A DNA stretch of 25,885 nt from Amulumruptor sp947039275. GTDB lineage: Bacteria; Bacteroidota; Bacteroidia; Bacteroidales; Muribaculaceae. Below, one piece after another: positions 13,555 to 22,764 of this stretch. Each line of letters starts with the position of its first letter. Position 1 is the first letter of the stretch. The DNA lies in contig CAMQYL010000036.1 of the NCBI GenBank assembly GCA_947039275.1, forward strand, positions 1 through 25,885, in the 5' to 3' direction. Under the pieces are notes generated by a model, which saw only the letters and a program-made list of their open reading frames with translations, did no database searches and was not told the DNA's origin. The position numbers were made by a program, and so were the translations under genes.

Positions 13555-15519
13555 ATGCGACAGACAGATACAAACGGCTGCCACATGGCGCAGCGACTGA
13601 CGGCTATGGGATTGCTTATTACGATGGGCATCGTGTTCGGCGACATCGGCACGTCGCCCCTCTACGTGATGAAAGCCATCATGTGCGTGGACTCCGGCGT
13701 GGGTGCCGACTATGTGATAGGGGCGGTCAGCTGTGTCATCTGGACGCTCACTTTGCAGACCACACTCAAGTATGTCATCATAGCCCTGAGGGCTGACAAC
13801 AAGGGCGAAGGTGGCATCCTCGCCCTGTATTCGCTGCTCAAATCGCTCCCCCACAAGTGGCTCTACGTGGTAGCCGCTGTCGGGGCTGCCGCGCTCGTGG
13901 CTGACGGAGTGATAACGCCTGCCATGACGGTGACATCGGCTGTGGAGGGGCTGCGGACATTCAGCCCCGATGTGCCTGTGGTGCCTATAGTGCTGATAAT
14001 AATAACAGCCATCTTCGTCATGCAGCAAGGGGGCACGAGCAAGATCGGGCGTATGTTCGGTCCGTTTATGCTCTTGTGGTTTCTGATGCTCGGAGTGCTC
14101 GGAGTCGCTAACATCGGGGCGAGCCATGAGATATGGCGCGCTTTCAATCCGTGGTATGCTGTCAGGCTGCTTGTGGACTACCCCGGATGGTTCGCGATAC
14201 TCGGCGCGGTGTTTCTCTGCACCACCGGTGCAGAGGCTCTCTACAGCGACCTCGGGCACTGCGGACGCATGAACATCTCCGTGGCGTGGATATTTGTCAA
14301 GGCGATGCTGATACTCAACTATATGGGGCAGGGCGCATGGATCATCTCGCATCTCGGCACTGGCATCGACTGGCATGCGGTCAATCCGTTCTATGCCGTG
14401 ATGCCGCAGTGGTTTACGGGCATAGGGATCGTGGTGTCGACCGGGGCAGCCATCATAGCGAGTCAGGCGTTGCTGAGCGGTTCGTTCACGATATTTTCCG
14501 AAGCGATAAGCCTTGACTTCTGGCCGAGACAGAAAATCAAGTATCCATCGACCCTAAAGGGGCAGCTGTATCTGCCGGCGGTCAACTGGGCGTTGCTCTT
14601 CGGCTGCCTGTTGACAGTGCTTCTGTTTCGCGACTCCAACCACATGGAGGCTGCTTACGGCTTGGCGATTACGGTTACCATGCTTATGACCACCGTGCTT
14701 TTGGCGTTCTATCTCCGCCACAAGGGGGTGAGCCGATGGGCGTGCGGCATATTCGTCGGTTTCTTTGGGCTGCTCGAAGGGGTGTTTTTCGTAGCCAACC
14801 TGACGAAATTCACCCATGGTGGATGGTTCACGGTGCTGATCGCCGGTGTGGTGGTGGCGATGATGGTGGTGTGGCGCAATTCCACGCGACTGCGCGGCAC
14901 TTTCATACAGTACCGCCGTCTCGCCGACTATGCCGGGCTTATCACAGCCGTCAAGCATGACGAGGAGATACCCAAGACAGCATGTAATCTGGTGTATTTC
15001 ACCCACTCACCCACGGTCGACATGCTCGAGAGCAAGCTCATATATTCCATCATCAACAAGAAGCCCAAGCGAGCCGACCACTACTGGATCATACATATCG
15101 ACTATGTGGACGAGCCGGACCGTCTGGACTATGACGTGAAAATCGTGGTGCCGCAGACCATCTATTTCATCACCATGAGGATAGGCTTCAGGGTTGCCCC
15201 CAAGGTGAGCGTGTATCTGCGTCAGGTGGTGGAAGACCTTGTGGCAGACGGCGATGTCGACCTGACCAGCAGCTATCCGTCGCTTGCCGCCGAGAAGGTG
15301 GCGGGTGACTTCAGATTCGTGCTGATACACCGCGTGTTTTCGGCTGCGAGCATCATCAGCCGCGGCAAGGCGCGTCTGCTGCGTATGCACGAGTGGCTGC
15401 GCCGCCTCAAGATTTCCGACCAGGACGCCATGGGGCTCGACACCAGCAATGTGACTTTGGAGACAGTACCTCTGATACTCAACTCCACCCCGACGCGCCG
15501 CATCAAGCGCATGCTGTAG
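13555..15519 (+). CDS. kup: Kup-family low-affinity potassium transporter
   Basis: The 654-residue protein imports potassium with protons across the inner membrane. It has the family hallmark GDIGTSPLYVMKAI (29-42), about twelve hydrophobic segments up to residue 440 (for example ALVADGVITPAMTVTSAVEG, then CTTGAEALYSDLGHCGRMN and IIASQALLSGSFTIFSEAI), and a hydrophilic C-terminal domain of about 200 residues. All expected conserved segments are intact. The ATG at 13555 follows an in-frame stop at 13546-13548; the ATG at 13585 (MAQRLTAMG) is equally near the conserved start of the family. It stands alone after the composite repeat. Confidence 0.93.
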   Translation: MRQTDTNGCHMAQRLTAMGLLITMGIVFGDIGTSPLYVMKAIMCVDSGVGADYVIGAVSCVIWTLTLQTTLKYVIIALRADNKGEGGILALYSLLKSLPHKWLYVVAAVGAAALVADGVITPAMTVTSAVEGLRTFSPDVPVVPIVLIIITAIFVMQQGGTSKIGRMFGPFMLLWFLMLGVLGVANIGASHEIWRAFNPWYAVRLLVDYPGWFAILGAVFLCTTGAEALYSDLGHCGRMNISVAWIFVKAMLILNYMGQGAWIISHLGTGIDWHAVNPFYAVMPQWFTGIGIVVSTGAAIIASQALLSGSFTIFSEAISLDFWPRQKIKYPSTLKGQLYLPAVNWALLFGCLLTVLLFRDSNHMEAAYGLAITVTMLMTTVLLAFYLRHKGVSRWACGIFVGFFGLLEGVFFVANLTKFTHGGWFTVLIAGVVVAMMVVWRNSTRLRGTFIQYRRLADYAGLITAVKHDEEIPKTACNLVYFTHSPTVDMLESKLIYSIINKKPKRADHYWIIHIDYVDEPDRLDYDVKIVVPQTIYFITMRIGFRVAPKVSVYLRQVVEDLVADGDVDLTSSYPSLAAEKVAGDFRFVLIHRVFSAASIISRGKARLLRMHEWLRRLKISDQDAMGLDTSNVTLETVPLILNSTPTRRIKRML

Positions 15520-15550
15520 AGTAAAGCGCGGAATTTTCAAATTATTTTCG

Positions 15551-15558
15551 TAACTTTG
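15551..15558 (+). promoter_or_regulatory. -7 promoter box before the aminotransferase gene
   Basis: TAACTTTG is a perfect match to TAnnTTTG, 79 bases before the ATG at 15637. No good -33 box is present at the usual distance; only a TTTT tract (15534-15537) is near. Confidence 0.45.
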
Positions 15559-15636
15559 CGAAAATTATGCTGTTATGCAGTGTGATTTACTGTCAGAATC
15601 ATCATTTTTACAGTCTATTCATATCATAATTAACTC

Positions 15637-16830
15637 ATGGACCGCATCTCAAAGAGAATCCAGTCACTGGCAGCATCGGCTACCTTGGCTATGTCACAGA
15701 AGAGTAACGAACTCAAGGCTCAGGGCGTTGACGTCATCAACCTGTCGGTTGGTGAACCCGATTTCAACACCCCTGACCATATCAAAGAGGCTGCAAAAAA
15801 AGCTATTGACGACAACTTTTCATTCTATACGCCCGTAGCTGGCTACATGTCGCTGCGTAAAGCCATCTCCACCAAACTTAAGGAGGAGAACGGCGTGGAC
15901 TTCGCCCTGGAACAGATTGTGGTGTCAAACGGTGCCAAGCAGTCGCTCTGCAACGTCATCCTCGCGCTCATCAATCCCGGCGATGAAGTTATCATACCCA
16001 CTCCCGCATGGGTCAGCTACGTGGAGATGGTCAAGCTCGCCGAGGGCAAGAACGTGCTCGTGCCTGCATCGATAGAGCAGGACTTCAAGATCACCCCCGA
16101 GCAGCTCGAGGCTGCCATCACCGACAAGACCCGCATGGTGCTCCTCTGTTCGCCGAGCAACCCCACCGGCAGCGTCTACACCCGTGAGGAGCTGCAAGGA
16201 CTGGTCAACGTGATAGCAAAATACCCCAACATAACAGTGCTCGCCGACGAAATCTACGAGCATATTAATTTTACCGGCGAGTTCACCTCCATGGCATCGT
16301 TCCCTGAGCTGGCTGACCGCGTGGTCATCATCAACGGTGTCTCCAAGGCTTATGCCATGACAGGCTGGCGTATCGGTTTCATGGCTGGTCCGACCGATAT
16401 CGTCAAGGCAACCACCAAGCTCCAGGGACAGTACACCTCTAATCCCTCGTCTATCGCACAGAAAGCTGCCGAAGCTGCCTATACAGGTTCTCAGGCGTGT
16501 GTACGTGAGATGAATGAGGCGTTCCAGCGTCGCCGTGACCTCGTGGTGAAGCTGGCAAGCGAGATTCCCGGTCTGAAAGTCAACGTGCCCCAGGGTGCAT
16601 TCTACCTCTTCCCCGAGGTGAGCAGTTTCTTCGGCAAGAGCTATGAAGGCACAGTCATCAAGGATGCTGCTGATCTCGCCCTGTTCCTCCTCGACAAGGG
16701 ACATGTCGCCACCGTGGACGGAGCTGCATTCTGCGCCCCCGGCTACATCCGTCTGAGCTACGCCACAAGCGACGACAACATCCGCGAAGCCATGCGCCGC
16801 ATCGCCGACACGCTGGCTCTGCTCAAATAA
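15637..16830 (+). CDS. aspC: Aspartate-type PLP-dependent aminotransferase (class I)
   Basis: The 397-residue cytoplasmic enzyme belongs to fold type I aminotransferases of subgroup I-gamma. Motifs include INLSVGEPDFNTP, SNGAKQSLCN, CSPSNPTG, ADEIYEHI, NGVSKAYAMTGWRIGF with the PLP-binding Lys237, and the C-terminal APGYIRLSYATS with the substrate-carboxylate arginine. It most likely interconverts aspartate and oxaloacetate, with related amino acids possible. It starts 79 bases after a -7 box and is followed by two GTAGGG repeat elements, so it is probably its own transcription unit. Exact substrate cannot be read from sequence. Confidence 0.9.
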   Translation: MDRISKRIQSLAASATLAMSQKSNELKAQGVDVINLSVGEPDFNTPDHIKEAAKKAIDDNFSFYTPVAGYMSLRKAISTKLKEENGVDFALEQIVVSNGAKQSLCNVILALINPGDEVIIPTPAWVSYVEMVKLAEGKNVLVPASIEQDFKITPEQLEAAITDKTRMVLLCSPSNPTGSVYTREELQGLVNVIAKYPNITVLADEIYEHINFTGEFTSMASFPELADRVVIINGVSKAYAMTGWRIGFMAGPTDIVKATTKLQGQYTSNPSSIAQKAAEAAYTGSQACVREMNEAFQRRRDLVVKLASEIPGLKVNVPQGAFYLFPEVSSFFGKSYEGTVIKDAADLALFLLDKGHVATVDGAAFCAPGYIRLSYATSDDNIREAMRRIADTLALLK

Positions 16831-16849
16831 TTAGTAACCACAGCCTCAG

Positions 16850-16874
16850 TGTAGGGACATGCCGTGGCATGTCC
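16850..16874. repeat. REP-like single arm after the aminotransferase gene
   Basis: The head TGTAGGG is followed by ACATGCCGTGGCATGT and CC, identical to the left arm of copy 1. There is no full right arm; an unrelated small hairpin (16898-16904 with 16910-16916) follows. Confidence 0.85.
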
Positions 16875-16932
16875 GCTACATCAGGCTTTCAATATTTCAT
16901 CTGTATATGACAGATGCTGCAATGCCCCTCGT

Positions 16933-17013
16933 TGTAGGGCTGCACCCTGGTGCAGCCGATATGCGTAAGCTGATGACAGCGAATGGGCGGATGCACCAGG
17001 GTGCATCCCTACA
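16933..17013. repeat. REPIN-like paired repeat with compensatory stem change
   Basis: The left arm (16933-16957) has TGTAGGG plus the palindrome CTGCACCCTGGTGCAG; the right arm (16989-17013) inverted reads TGTAGGG plus ATGCACCCTGGTGCAT. The arms differ only at the two paired ends of the stem, C-G against A-T. It lies 86 bases before the leucine-rich-repeat gene. Confidence 0.88.
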
Positions 17014-17098
17014 AGTTTGAGCAACATTTGCCATGCAGTTTTTCTAAGGACGGCTAACGTCTTGTCACTCAACCTCTAAATGACATCTAAACAAACCA

Positions 17099-18604
17099 AT
17101 GATTAAACGCATTCTCTCCTTTACGCTTTCGGGCATCGCAGCCATCAGCATGACCTATGCGGCAGCCGACACAGTGGAACTGACCGCCGCAGGCACGCTC
17201 AAAGATGCCGTGACAACCCCTGCATCCGTGACATCGCTGACTGTCAGCGGTCCGATGGATGCCGCCGACTTCGATTTCATCAACCGCAACATGCCTGCGC
17301 TGACGGCGATAGACCTCGGCGGTGCCAGCATCGTGGCATATGCCGGGACGCCTGTGTTGACCGGCTACTCGGCAAGCCCTGCCGATGTGCTCCCTGCTTA
17401 TGCGCTCCATGGCATGAAGCTGACATCCGTAACACTCCCTGCTTCGGTCACGTCTCTCGGCGAGGGTGCGTTGGCTGGCATTGCGGCTGCCACTCTGTCG
17501 CTGCCCCACGTCACCATGGTAGGTGACGGAGCGTTTGCGGGAGCTACAAAGCTTGCGTCTGTCACCCTGTCATCATCAGAGGTCACCCTCGGACGTCTTG
17601 CTTTTTCCGGATGCTCGTCATTGACATCGATGACCATTGAGGCTGACCGTGTGTCCGATGGCGCGTTTAAAAACTGTATCTCTCTGTCATCCATAACCCT
17701 GCCTGCCGGACTTGAAAGCATCGGCAAGGATGCCTTTATGGGCTGCAAGTCGCTGAAAGCGTTTGCGTTCGGCGCATCGCTGACCGCCATAGGCGATGGC
17801 GCGTTTGAAGCCAGCGGTCTGGAGTCGGCTGACATGTCGGCGAGCACTTCGCTGACATCGGTAGGAGCCTGGGCGTTTGCGAAGTGTGCCGCTCTTGCCT
17901 CTGTCGTGCTGCCTGAGAGTGTGCAGACGGTCGGACAGGGCGCATTCTTTGACGATGCAGTCCTTGCATCGGTAGTTCTGCCTTCTGACCTTAAAAATGT
18001 CGAGGATTTCGTCATGACAGGCAATGCGTCGCTCACTGACGATGGCATCATACCTGCCAATGCCGAGTCAATCGGCCGCTACGCTTACAAGGGCATGAGC
18101 GGCATGGAGCGCATCGTCATCCCTGCCGGGGTTACCAGTATCGGCGACAATGCCATGGAAGGCATGACCTCGCTGTCTGAAAACGATGCCAAGAGTCTCA
18201 AGGCTGTCCCTGAACTCGGACAGGACGTATGGAAAGATGTAGAGCAGCCTGAGGTAGCCCTGCTGGTCGGTGATGCTGAAACTGGAGAACTGTTTAAAGA
18301 TGCTGACCAGTGGAAGGAATTCAAGATTGATATCCCCTCTCTCAATCAGGATATAGTGATCAGCGACCGTGACGAGATGGCAGATGTCAAGGTCGGCTTT
18401 GAAGGACGTATACTTGTCATCACTGCTGCATCTGGTCTTAAGGATGCCGTGGTGGGAGACATAAACGGCGTGCTCGTGCCGGCATCGTCAGTGGGCGAAC
18501 AGCGTGCCACCTTCGACACTTCGGGCATGGGCGAGGACTTCTATACAGTCAGCGTCACCACAGCCGACGGCCGTCGCGGCCAGTTCAAGCTCCTCCGCAA
18601 GTAA
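17099..18604 (+). CDS. BspA-like leucine-rich-repeat protein, exported
   Basis: The 501-residue protein has a signal peptide (MIKRILSFTLSGIAAISMTYA, cleavage near 21-22). From about 95 to 380 it carries LRR_5-type repeats with the pattern IGxxAFxxCxxLxxxxLP, for example DGAFKNCISLSSITLPAGL, then IGKDAFMGCKSLKAFAFG and VGAWAFAKCAALASVVLPES. A segment of the kind seen in BspA relatives (VALLVGDAETGELFKDADQW) follows. The C-terminal 90 residues form a separate domain ending GRRGQFKLLRK. Family members are surface or secreted proteins, some binding host matrix or other cells; the target here is unknown. Two repeat elements precede it and one follows, so it stands alone. Confidence 0.83.
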   Translation: MIKRILSFTLSGIAAISMTYAAADTVELTAAGTLKDAVTTPASVTSLTVSGPMDAADFDFINRNMPALTAIDLGGASIVAYAGTPVLTGYSASPADVLPAYALHGMKLTSVTLPASVTSLGEGALAGIAAATLSLPHVTMVGDGAFAGATKLASVTLSSSEVTLGRLAFSGCSSLTSMTIEADRVSDGAFKNCISLSSITLPAGLESIGKDAFMGCKSLKAFAFGASLTAIGDGAFEASGLESADMSASTSLTSVGAWAFAKCAALASVVLPESVQTVGQGAFFDDAVLASVVLPSDLKNVEDFVMTGNASLTDDGIIPANAESIGRYAYKGMSGMERIVIPAGVTSIGDNAMEGMTSLSENDAKSLKAVPELGQDVWKDVEQPEVALLVGDAETGELFKDADQWKEFKIDIPSLNQDIVISDRDEMADVKVGFEGRILVITAASGLKDAVVGDINGVLVPASSVGEQRATFDTSGMGEDFYTVSVTTADGRRGQFKLLRK

Positions 18605-18629
18605 TCCCAATTAATGCGGATGGTAGCTC

Positions 18630-18710
18630 GTAGGGACATGCCGTGGCATGTCCGCTCATGAACAAAATCACATCGCCTGGGATGCGGACATGCCACGGCA
18701 TGTCCCTACA
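18630..18710. repeat. REPIN-like paired inverted repeat
   Basis: Left arm 18630-18653 and right arm 18686-18710 both carry GTAGGG heads and ACATGCCGTGGCATGT; they are perfect inverted copies except that the left arm has C instead of T at its outermost base. It lies 20 bases before the trmB ATG and may therefore sit in the trmB leader. Confidence 0.9.
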
Positions 18711-18730
18711 TAGGCAGCAAACCTCCTTGT

Positions 18731-19519
18731 ATGGGTAAAAACAAACTAAAGAAATTCAGCGAGATGGAGACGCTGCCATGCGTGTTCCAGTATCCCTTTG
18801 CACGTGTCCGTGAGGAGGGATTTCCGCTTAAGGGGCGTTGGGGGAGTGACTATTTCCACAATGATAACCCTATAGTGCTGGAGCTGGGCTGCGGCAAGGG
18901 TGAATATACCGTAGGACTTGCCAAGCGTTATCCTGACCGCAACTATATAGGTCTTGACATCAAGGGAGCGCGTATGTGGCACGGAGCCCGTCAGGCTGAT
19001 GCCGACAAGATGGGCAATGTGGCGTTTCTGCGCACCAACATAGAGCTGTTGCCATATTTCTTCGCTCCCGGCGAAGTCAGCGAGATATGGATTACGTTCC
19101 CCGACCCACAGATGAAGAAGGTGCGCAAGCGGTTGACATCCACACGGTTTGTCAACCTCTACCGTCAGGTGTGCAAGCCTGATGCCGTCATCCGTCTTAA
19201 GACTGACAGCCCTTTCCTCTACACCTATACGCGTGACATGCTTGCCGCCAACGGCATCATCCCCTTGGGCGACACCTCTGACCTCTATGCCGACACTACC
19301 CGCACCGATCTGCCTGACGGACTGAAAGATATACGCACCTACTACGAGCAGCAGTGGCTCTCCCGCGGTCTGACGATAAAATATCTCGGCTTCACAATCC
19401 CTGCTGCCGATATCACCGCCGAGCCTGAGACCGAGCCAGAGCACGACACCTACCGCTCATTCTCGCGCGGGGTGCTCCAGGGCAACGTCCCGATGCCACC
19501 GTCTGTGGCGACATCATGA
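18731..19519 (+). CDS. trmB: tRNA (guanine46-N7)-methyltransferase TrmB
   Basis: The 262-residue enzyme uses S-adenosylmethionine to form m7G46 in the variable loop of tRNAs. Its Rossmann-fold methyltransferase motif I is VLELGCGKGEYT (49-60), followed by NYIGLDIKGARMW and, near 120-135, the family hallmark ITFPDPQMKKVRKRL that binds SAM and tRNA. The C-terminal tail (about 235-262) is acidic then serine-rich and looks disordered. The start is close to the right end of a repeat pair, 20 bases away, so the repeat may be in its leader. The end is followed by another repeat pair. Confidence 0.92.
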   Translation: MGKNKLKKFSEMETLPCVFQYPFARVREEGFPLKGRWGSDYFHNDNPIVLELGCGKGEYTVGLAKRYPDRNYIGLDIKGARMWHGARQADADKMGNVAFLRTNIELLPYFFAPGEVSEIWITFPDPQMKKVRKRLTSTRFVNLYRQVCKPDAVIRLKTDSPFLYTYTRDMLAANGIIPLGDTSDLYADTTRTDLPDGLKDIRTYYEQQWLSRGLTIKYLGFTIPAADITAEPETEPEHDTYRSFSRGVLQGNVPMPPSVATS

Positions 19520-19555
19520 TGAGCGTGGTATTGCCGAACTGCTCAGGAGTAGGGT

Positions 19556-19638
19556 CTGTAGGGTCGCTACATGTAGCGACCGCGAAGAACAGGCATGAAA
19601 ATCAGGCGGTTGGCGGTCGCTACATGTAGCGACCCTAC
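19556..19638. repeat. REPIN-like paired repeat with a different stem word
   Basis: Arms 19556-19580 and 19614-19638 are perfect 25-base inverted copies. The head TGTAGGG is kept, but the stem is TCGCTACATGTAGCGA, unrelated to the common ACATGCC word. It lies between trmB and the Mrp-family gene. Confidence 0.9.
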
Positions 19639-19712
19639 AAGATAGGATGTGGTTGCGACCTCCTCCTGCGATATATGACATTCCCCGGTTAAGCGGGTAT
19701 GATAACATTAAA

Positions 19713-20825
19713 ATGAAGATAGATATGGAAACCCTTTATCCTAACCTCATACTTGATGCCTTGCGCAATGTCCGCTACCCGGGCAACGGCAAGAACATCG
19801 TGGAGCTTGGCATGGTAGCCGATGACATCCGCATCGACGGCAACAAGGTCAGCTTCACCCTTGAGTTCGAGCGACCTACCGATCCGTTTATGAAGTCGCT
19901 CGTCAAAGCAGCCGAGGCATCGCTCCACACCTATATCTCGCCTGAAATCGAGGCGACGATAACCCCTGCTGCCAAACACATAGCTCCCCAACCGACAGAA
20001 AAACCTCTCGCCGGTGTCAAGAACATCATCGGCATATCTTCGGGCAAAGGCGGTGTGGGCAAGTCCACCGTGGCATGCAACCTCGCAGTGGCTCTCGCAC
20101 GTGAAGGCTATAAGGTCGGTCTGCTCGATGCCGATATCTTCGGACCCTCGATGCCCAAGATGTTCGGCGTGGAGGACGAGAAGCTCTACATGCACCATGT
20201 CGACGGCAAGGAAAAGATCATCCCTGCCCACAAATACGGGGTCAAGCTGCTTTCCATCGGCTTTCTCGTCGACAAGGACAGCGCGGTGCTCTGGCGCGGG
20301 GGTATGGCTTCCAACGCCCTCAAGCAGCTCATCAGCGACGGCGACTGGGGCGAACTCGACTATTTCCTCATTGACATGCCCCCCGGCACGAGCGACATAC
20401 ACCTTACCCTCGTGCAGACTCTCGACATCACCGGCACCGTCATCGTGACCACTCCGCAGGATGTGGCTCTCGCCGATGCGCGCAAAGGCATATCGATGTT
20501 CACCGGTAAGCAGGTCAATGTGCCCATACTCGGATTGGTGGAAAACATGGCATGGTTTACCCCCGAGGAGCATCCCGACGAACGCTACTATATATTCGGC
20601 AAAGAAGGAGGTGTGCGACTCGCCGAGGAGCTCGGCGTGAAGCTGCTGGCACAGATTCCCTTGGTGGCATCCATACGCGAGGATGCCGATGCCGGCACTC
20701 CGATCGCGCTCAAGGACAATGCCGCCTCGCATGCTTTCCTACACCTCGCCCATGAGGTCATAGATGCCGTCAACGAGCGCAACGACACACTCCCTCCCAC
20801 CCAGCACGTGCGTCTGAGCCACTGA
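19713..20825 (+). CDS. mrp: Mrp/NBP35-family ATPase (iron-sulfur carrier-like)
   Basis: The 370-residue protein has an N-terminal DUF59/MIP18-like domain (about 5-85, LYPNLILDALRNVRYPG) and a ParA-like P-loop ATPase with the deviant Walker A GKGGVGKST (111-119), LLDADIFGPS, IDMPPGTSD and TTPQDVALAD. Family members carry Fe-S clusters to target apoproteins. The CxxC pair that holds the cluster in E. coli-type proteins is absent: the equivalent region reads VENMAWFTPEEHPDERYYIF. As far as I recall, this is usual in Bacteroidetes Mrp. The start at 19713 is a choice; 19725 (METLYPNL) fits family alignments equally, and the upstream ATG at 19647 is unlikely as it abuts the repeat. Confidence 0.88.
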   Translation: MKIDMETLYPNLILDALRNVRYPGNGKNIVELGMVADDIRIDGNKVSFTLEFERPTDPFMKSLVKAAEASLHTYISPEIEATITPAAKHIAPQPTEKPLAGVKNIIGISSGKGGVGKSTVACNLAVALAREGYKVGLLDADIFGPSMPKMFGVEDEKLYMHHVDGKEKIIPAHKYGVKLLSIGFLVDKDSAVLWRGGMASNALKQLISDGDWGELDYFLIDMPPGTSDIHLTLVQTLDITGTVIVTTPQDVALADARKGISMFTGKQVNVPILGLVENMAWFTPEEHPDERYYIFGKEGGVRLAEELGVKLLAQIPLVASIREDADAGTPIALKDNAASHAFLHLAHEVIDAVNERNDTLPPTQHVRLSH

Positions 20826-20863
20826 AACCGCAACAACAACAGTAACAACTTAATATAACAACG

Positions 20864-22651
20864 ATGTCACCCGACAGCATAATACGCATATCTACCGCCA
20901 AGGCTCTCAAAGACCTCTACGGTCTTGACGTGGAGCCGGAGACCATCATACCCCAGGCTACCAAGAAGGAGTTTGAGGGCGACATGACCCTCGTGGTGTT
21001 CCCGTGGGTCAAGGCTGCCCGCAAAGCCCCCGATGCCGTGGCTAAGGAAATCGGCGACTACCTCGTCGACAACGAGCCGGCTGTGAGCCGCTACAATGTC
21101 ATCAAGGGCTTTCTCAACCTCGTCATCGATCCCCTGTTCTGGAACAGCGTGCTTCGCGGCATAGCCCGTCAGGAAAATTACGGATTCACAGAGGCTACAG
21201 AGCAGTCTCCGCTCGTCATGGTGGAATACTCGTCGCCCAACACCAACAAGCCCCTCCACCTCGGGCATCTCCGCAACATACTCCTCGGCTACAGTCTCTC
21301 GAGCATACTCAAAGCATGCGGAAACCGCGTGGTCAAGACCAATATAGTCAACGACCGCGGCATACACATCTGCAAGTCGATGCTCGCATGGCAGAAGTGG
21401 GGCGAAGGCGCGACACCTGAGAGCACCGGCAAGAAGGGTGACCACCTCATAGGCGACTTCTACGTGGCATTTGACAAGCACTACAAGGCTGAGGTCAAGG
21501 AGCTGATGGCTAAAGGCATGACCCAGGAGGAAGCCGAAGCTGCATCTCCGTTGATGCTCGAAGCCCGCGAGATGCTCCGCAAGTGGGAGCAGAAAGACCC
21601 CGAAGTTCGCGCCCTCTGGGAGATGATGAACCAGTGGGTATATGCCGGCTTCGATGCCACCTATGAGCGCATGGGTGTGGACTTCGACAAGATATACTAC
21701 GAGAGCAACACCTATCTTGAAGGCAAGGACAAGGTACTCGAAGGACTCGAAAAGGGCATCATGTATCGCAAAGAGGACGGCTCTGTATGGGCTGACCTGA
21801 CCGCCGACGGTCTCGACCACAAGCTGCTCCTGCGCAAGGACGGCACCTCGGTCTACATGACCCAGGACATCGGTACAGCCAAGCTCCGCTACCAGGACTA
21901 TCCCATCGACAAGATGATATACGTGGTGGGCAACGAGCAGAACTACCACTTCCAGGTGCTCTCGCTGCTGCTTGACAAACTCGGCTTCAAGTGGGGCAAA
22001 GATCTCGTGCACTTCAGCTACGGCATGGTCGAGCTGCCCGAAGGCAAGATGAAGAGCCGCGAGGGTACGGTGGTCGATGCCGACGACCTGATGGACGAGA
22101 TGGTCAACACCGCCCGCAGCGTCTCTGCCGAATTGGGCAAACTTGACGGCTGCACCCCCGAGGAGATTGACGAAATCACCGAAACCGTGGGTCTCGGCGC
22201 ATTGAAATACTTCCTCCTCAAGGTGGATCCGCGCAAAAACATGACCTTCAACCCCAAGGAGTCGATAGACTTCAACGGTAACACGGGTCCCTTCATCCAG
22301 TACACCTACGCCCGCATACGCAGCGTGCTCCGCAAGGCTGACGAAGCAGGCATGCGCGGCGCGGACTTTTCGGCTGTCATCCCCGGCGAGAAGGAGGTGA
22401 CTCTGATACGCCGTCTTGCCGACTTCCCCTCGGTGGTCAAGGAGGCAGGTCGCTCATACTCTCCGGCATTGATCGCCAACTATGTCTACGACCTCGTCAA
22501 GGAGTATAACCAGTTCTACCACGACTGCTCCATACTTAAGGAGGAGGATGCGGCTGTGCGCTCAATGCGTCTCGAACTGAGTGCCGTCACTGCCGATGTC
22601 ATCCGCCGTGGCATGGGGCTTTTGGGCATAAAAGTGCCCGAAAGGATGTAA
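20864..22651 (+). CDS. argS: Arginyl-tRNA synthetase
   Basis: The 595-residue class I synthetase attaches arginine to its tRNA. It has the N-terminal additional domain for the tRNA D-loop, the HIGH-type motif HLGHLRN (132-138) preceded by EYSSPNTNKP, YVVGNEQNYHFQ, a KMSKS-type loop reading KMKSREGTV near 395, and a C-terminal anticodon-binding helical domain ending GMGLLGIKVPERM, the usual DALR-type end. Length is as expected. It begins 38 bases after the Mrp gene in the same direction, so the two may share a transcript. Confidence 0.94.
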   Translation: MSPDSIIRISTAKALKDLYGLDVEPETIIPQATKKEFEGDMTLVVFPWVKAARKAPDAVAKEIGDYLVDNEPAVSRYNVIKGFLNLVIDPLFWNSVLRGIARQENYGFTEATEQSPLVMVEYSSPNTNKPLHLGHLRNILLGYSLSSILKACGNRVVKTNIVNDRGIHICKSMLAWQKWGEGATPESTGKKGDHLIGDFYVAFDKHYKAEVKELMAKGMTQEEAEAASPLMLEAREMLRKWEQKDPEVRALWEMMNQWVYAGFDATYERMGVDFDKIYYESNTYLEGKDKVLEGLEKGIMYRKEDGSVWADLTADGLDHKLLLRKDGTSVYMTQDIGTAKLRYQDYPIDKMIYVVGNEQNYHFQVLSLLLDKLGFKWGKDLVHFSYGMVELPEGKMKSREGTVVDADDLMDEMVNTARSVSAELGKLDGCTPEEIDEITETVGLGALKYFLLKVDPRKNMTFNPKESIDFNGNTGPFIQYTYARIRSVLRKADEAGMRGADFSAVIPGEKEVTLIRRLADFPSVVKEAGRSYSPALIANYVYDLVKEYNQFYHDCSILKEEDAAVRSMRLELSAVTADVIRRGMGLLGIKVPERM

Positions 22652-22695
22652 AGACACCTCGGCAGTAGCGATTTTGCAAAACATTAACATTGATT

Positions 22696-22728
22696 TTTGC
22701 GTTAAAATTCAATGAATGAGCTAACTTG
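22696..22728 (+). promoter_or_regulatory. Candidate promoter of the Bax-inhibitor-1 family gene
   Basis: TTTG at 22696-22699 and TAACTTG at 22722-22728 are 22 bases apart, 37 bases before the ATG at 22765. The -7 box is one T short of the consensus. Confidence 0.4.
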
Positions 22729-22764
22729 CCAACAGAATCAATCACTAAAACGACAAAATCTACT

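Noticed and set aside
13426..14376. 316-codon minus-strand frame over the start of kup
   Set aside because: Kup is intact on the other strand. The antisense protein is rich in histidine and arginine without domains and runs into the composite repeat.
19689..20732. 347-codon minus-strand frame opposite the Mrp-family gene
   Set aside because: The plus-strand Mrp protein has all its motifs; the antisense frame has none.
20867..22012. 381-codon minus-strand frame opposite argS
   Set aside because: It lies entirely within the intact argS gene, has no recognisable motif and arises from codon bias on the other strand.
22672..22686. Terminator after argS (TTTTGCAAAA palindrome)
   Set aside because: The pairing is only five A-T/G-C bases with no loop and no T tract, too weak to call.
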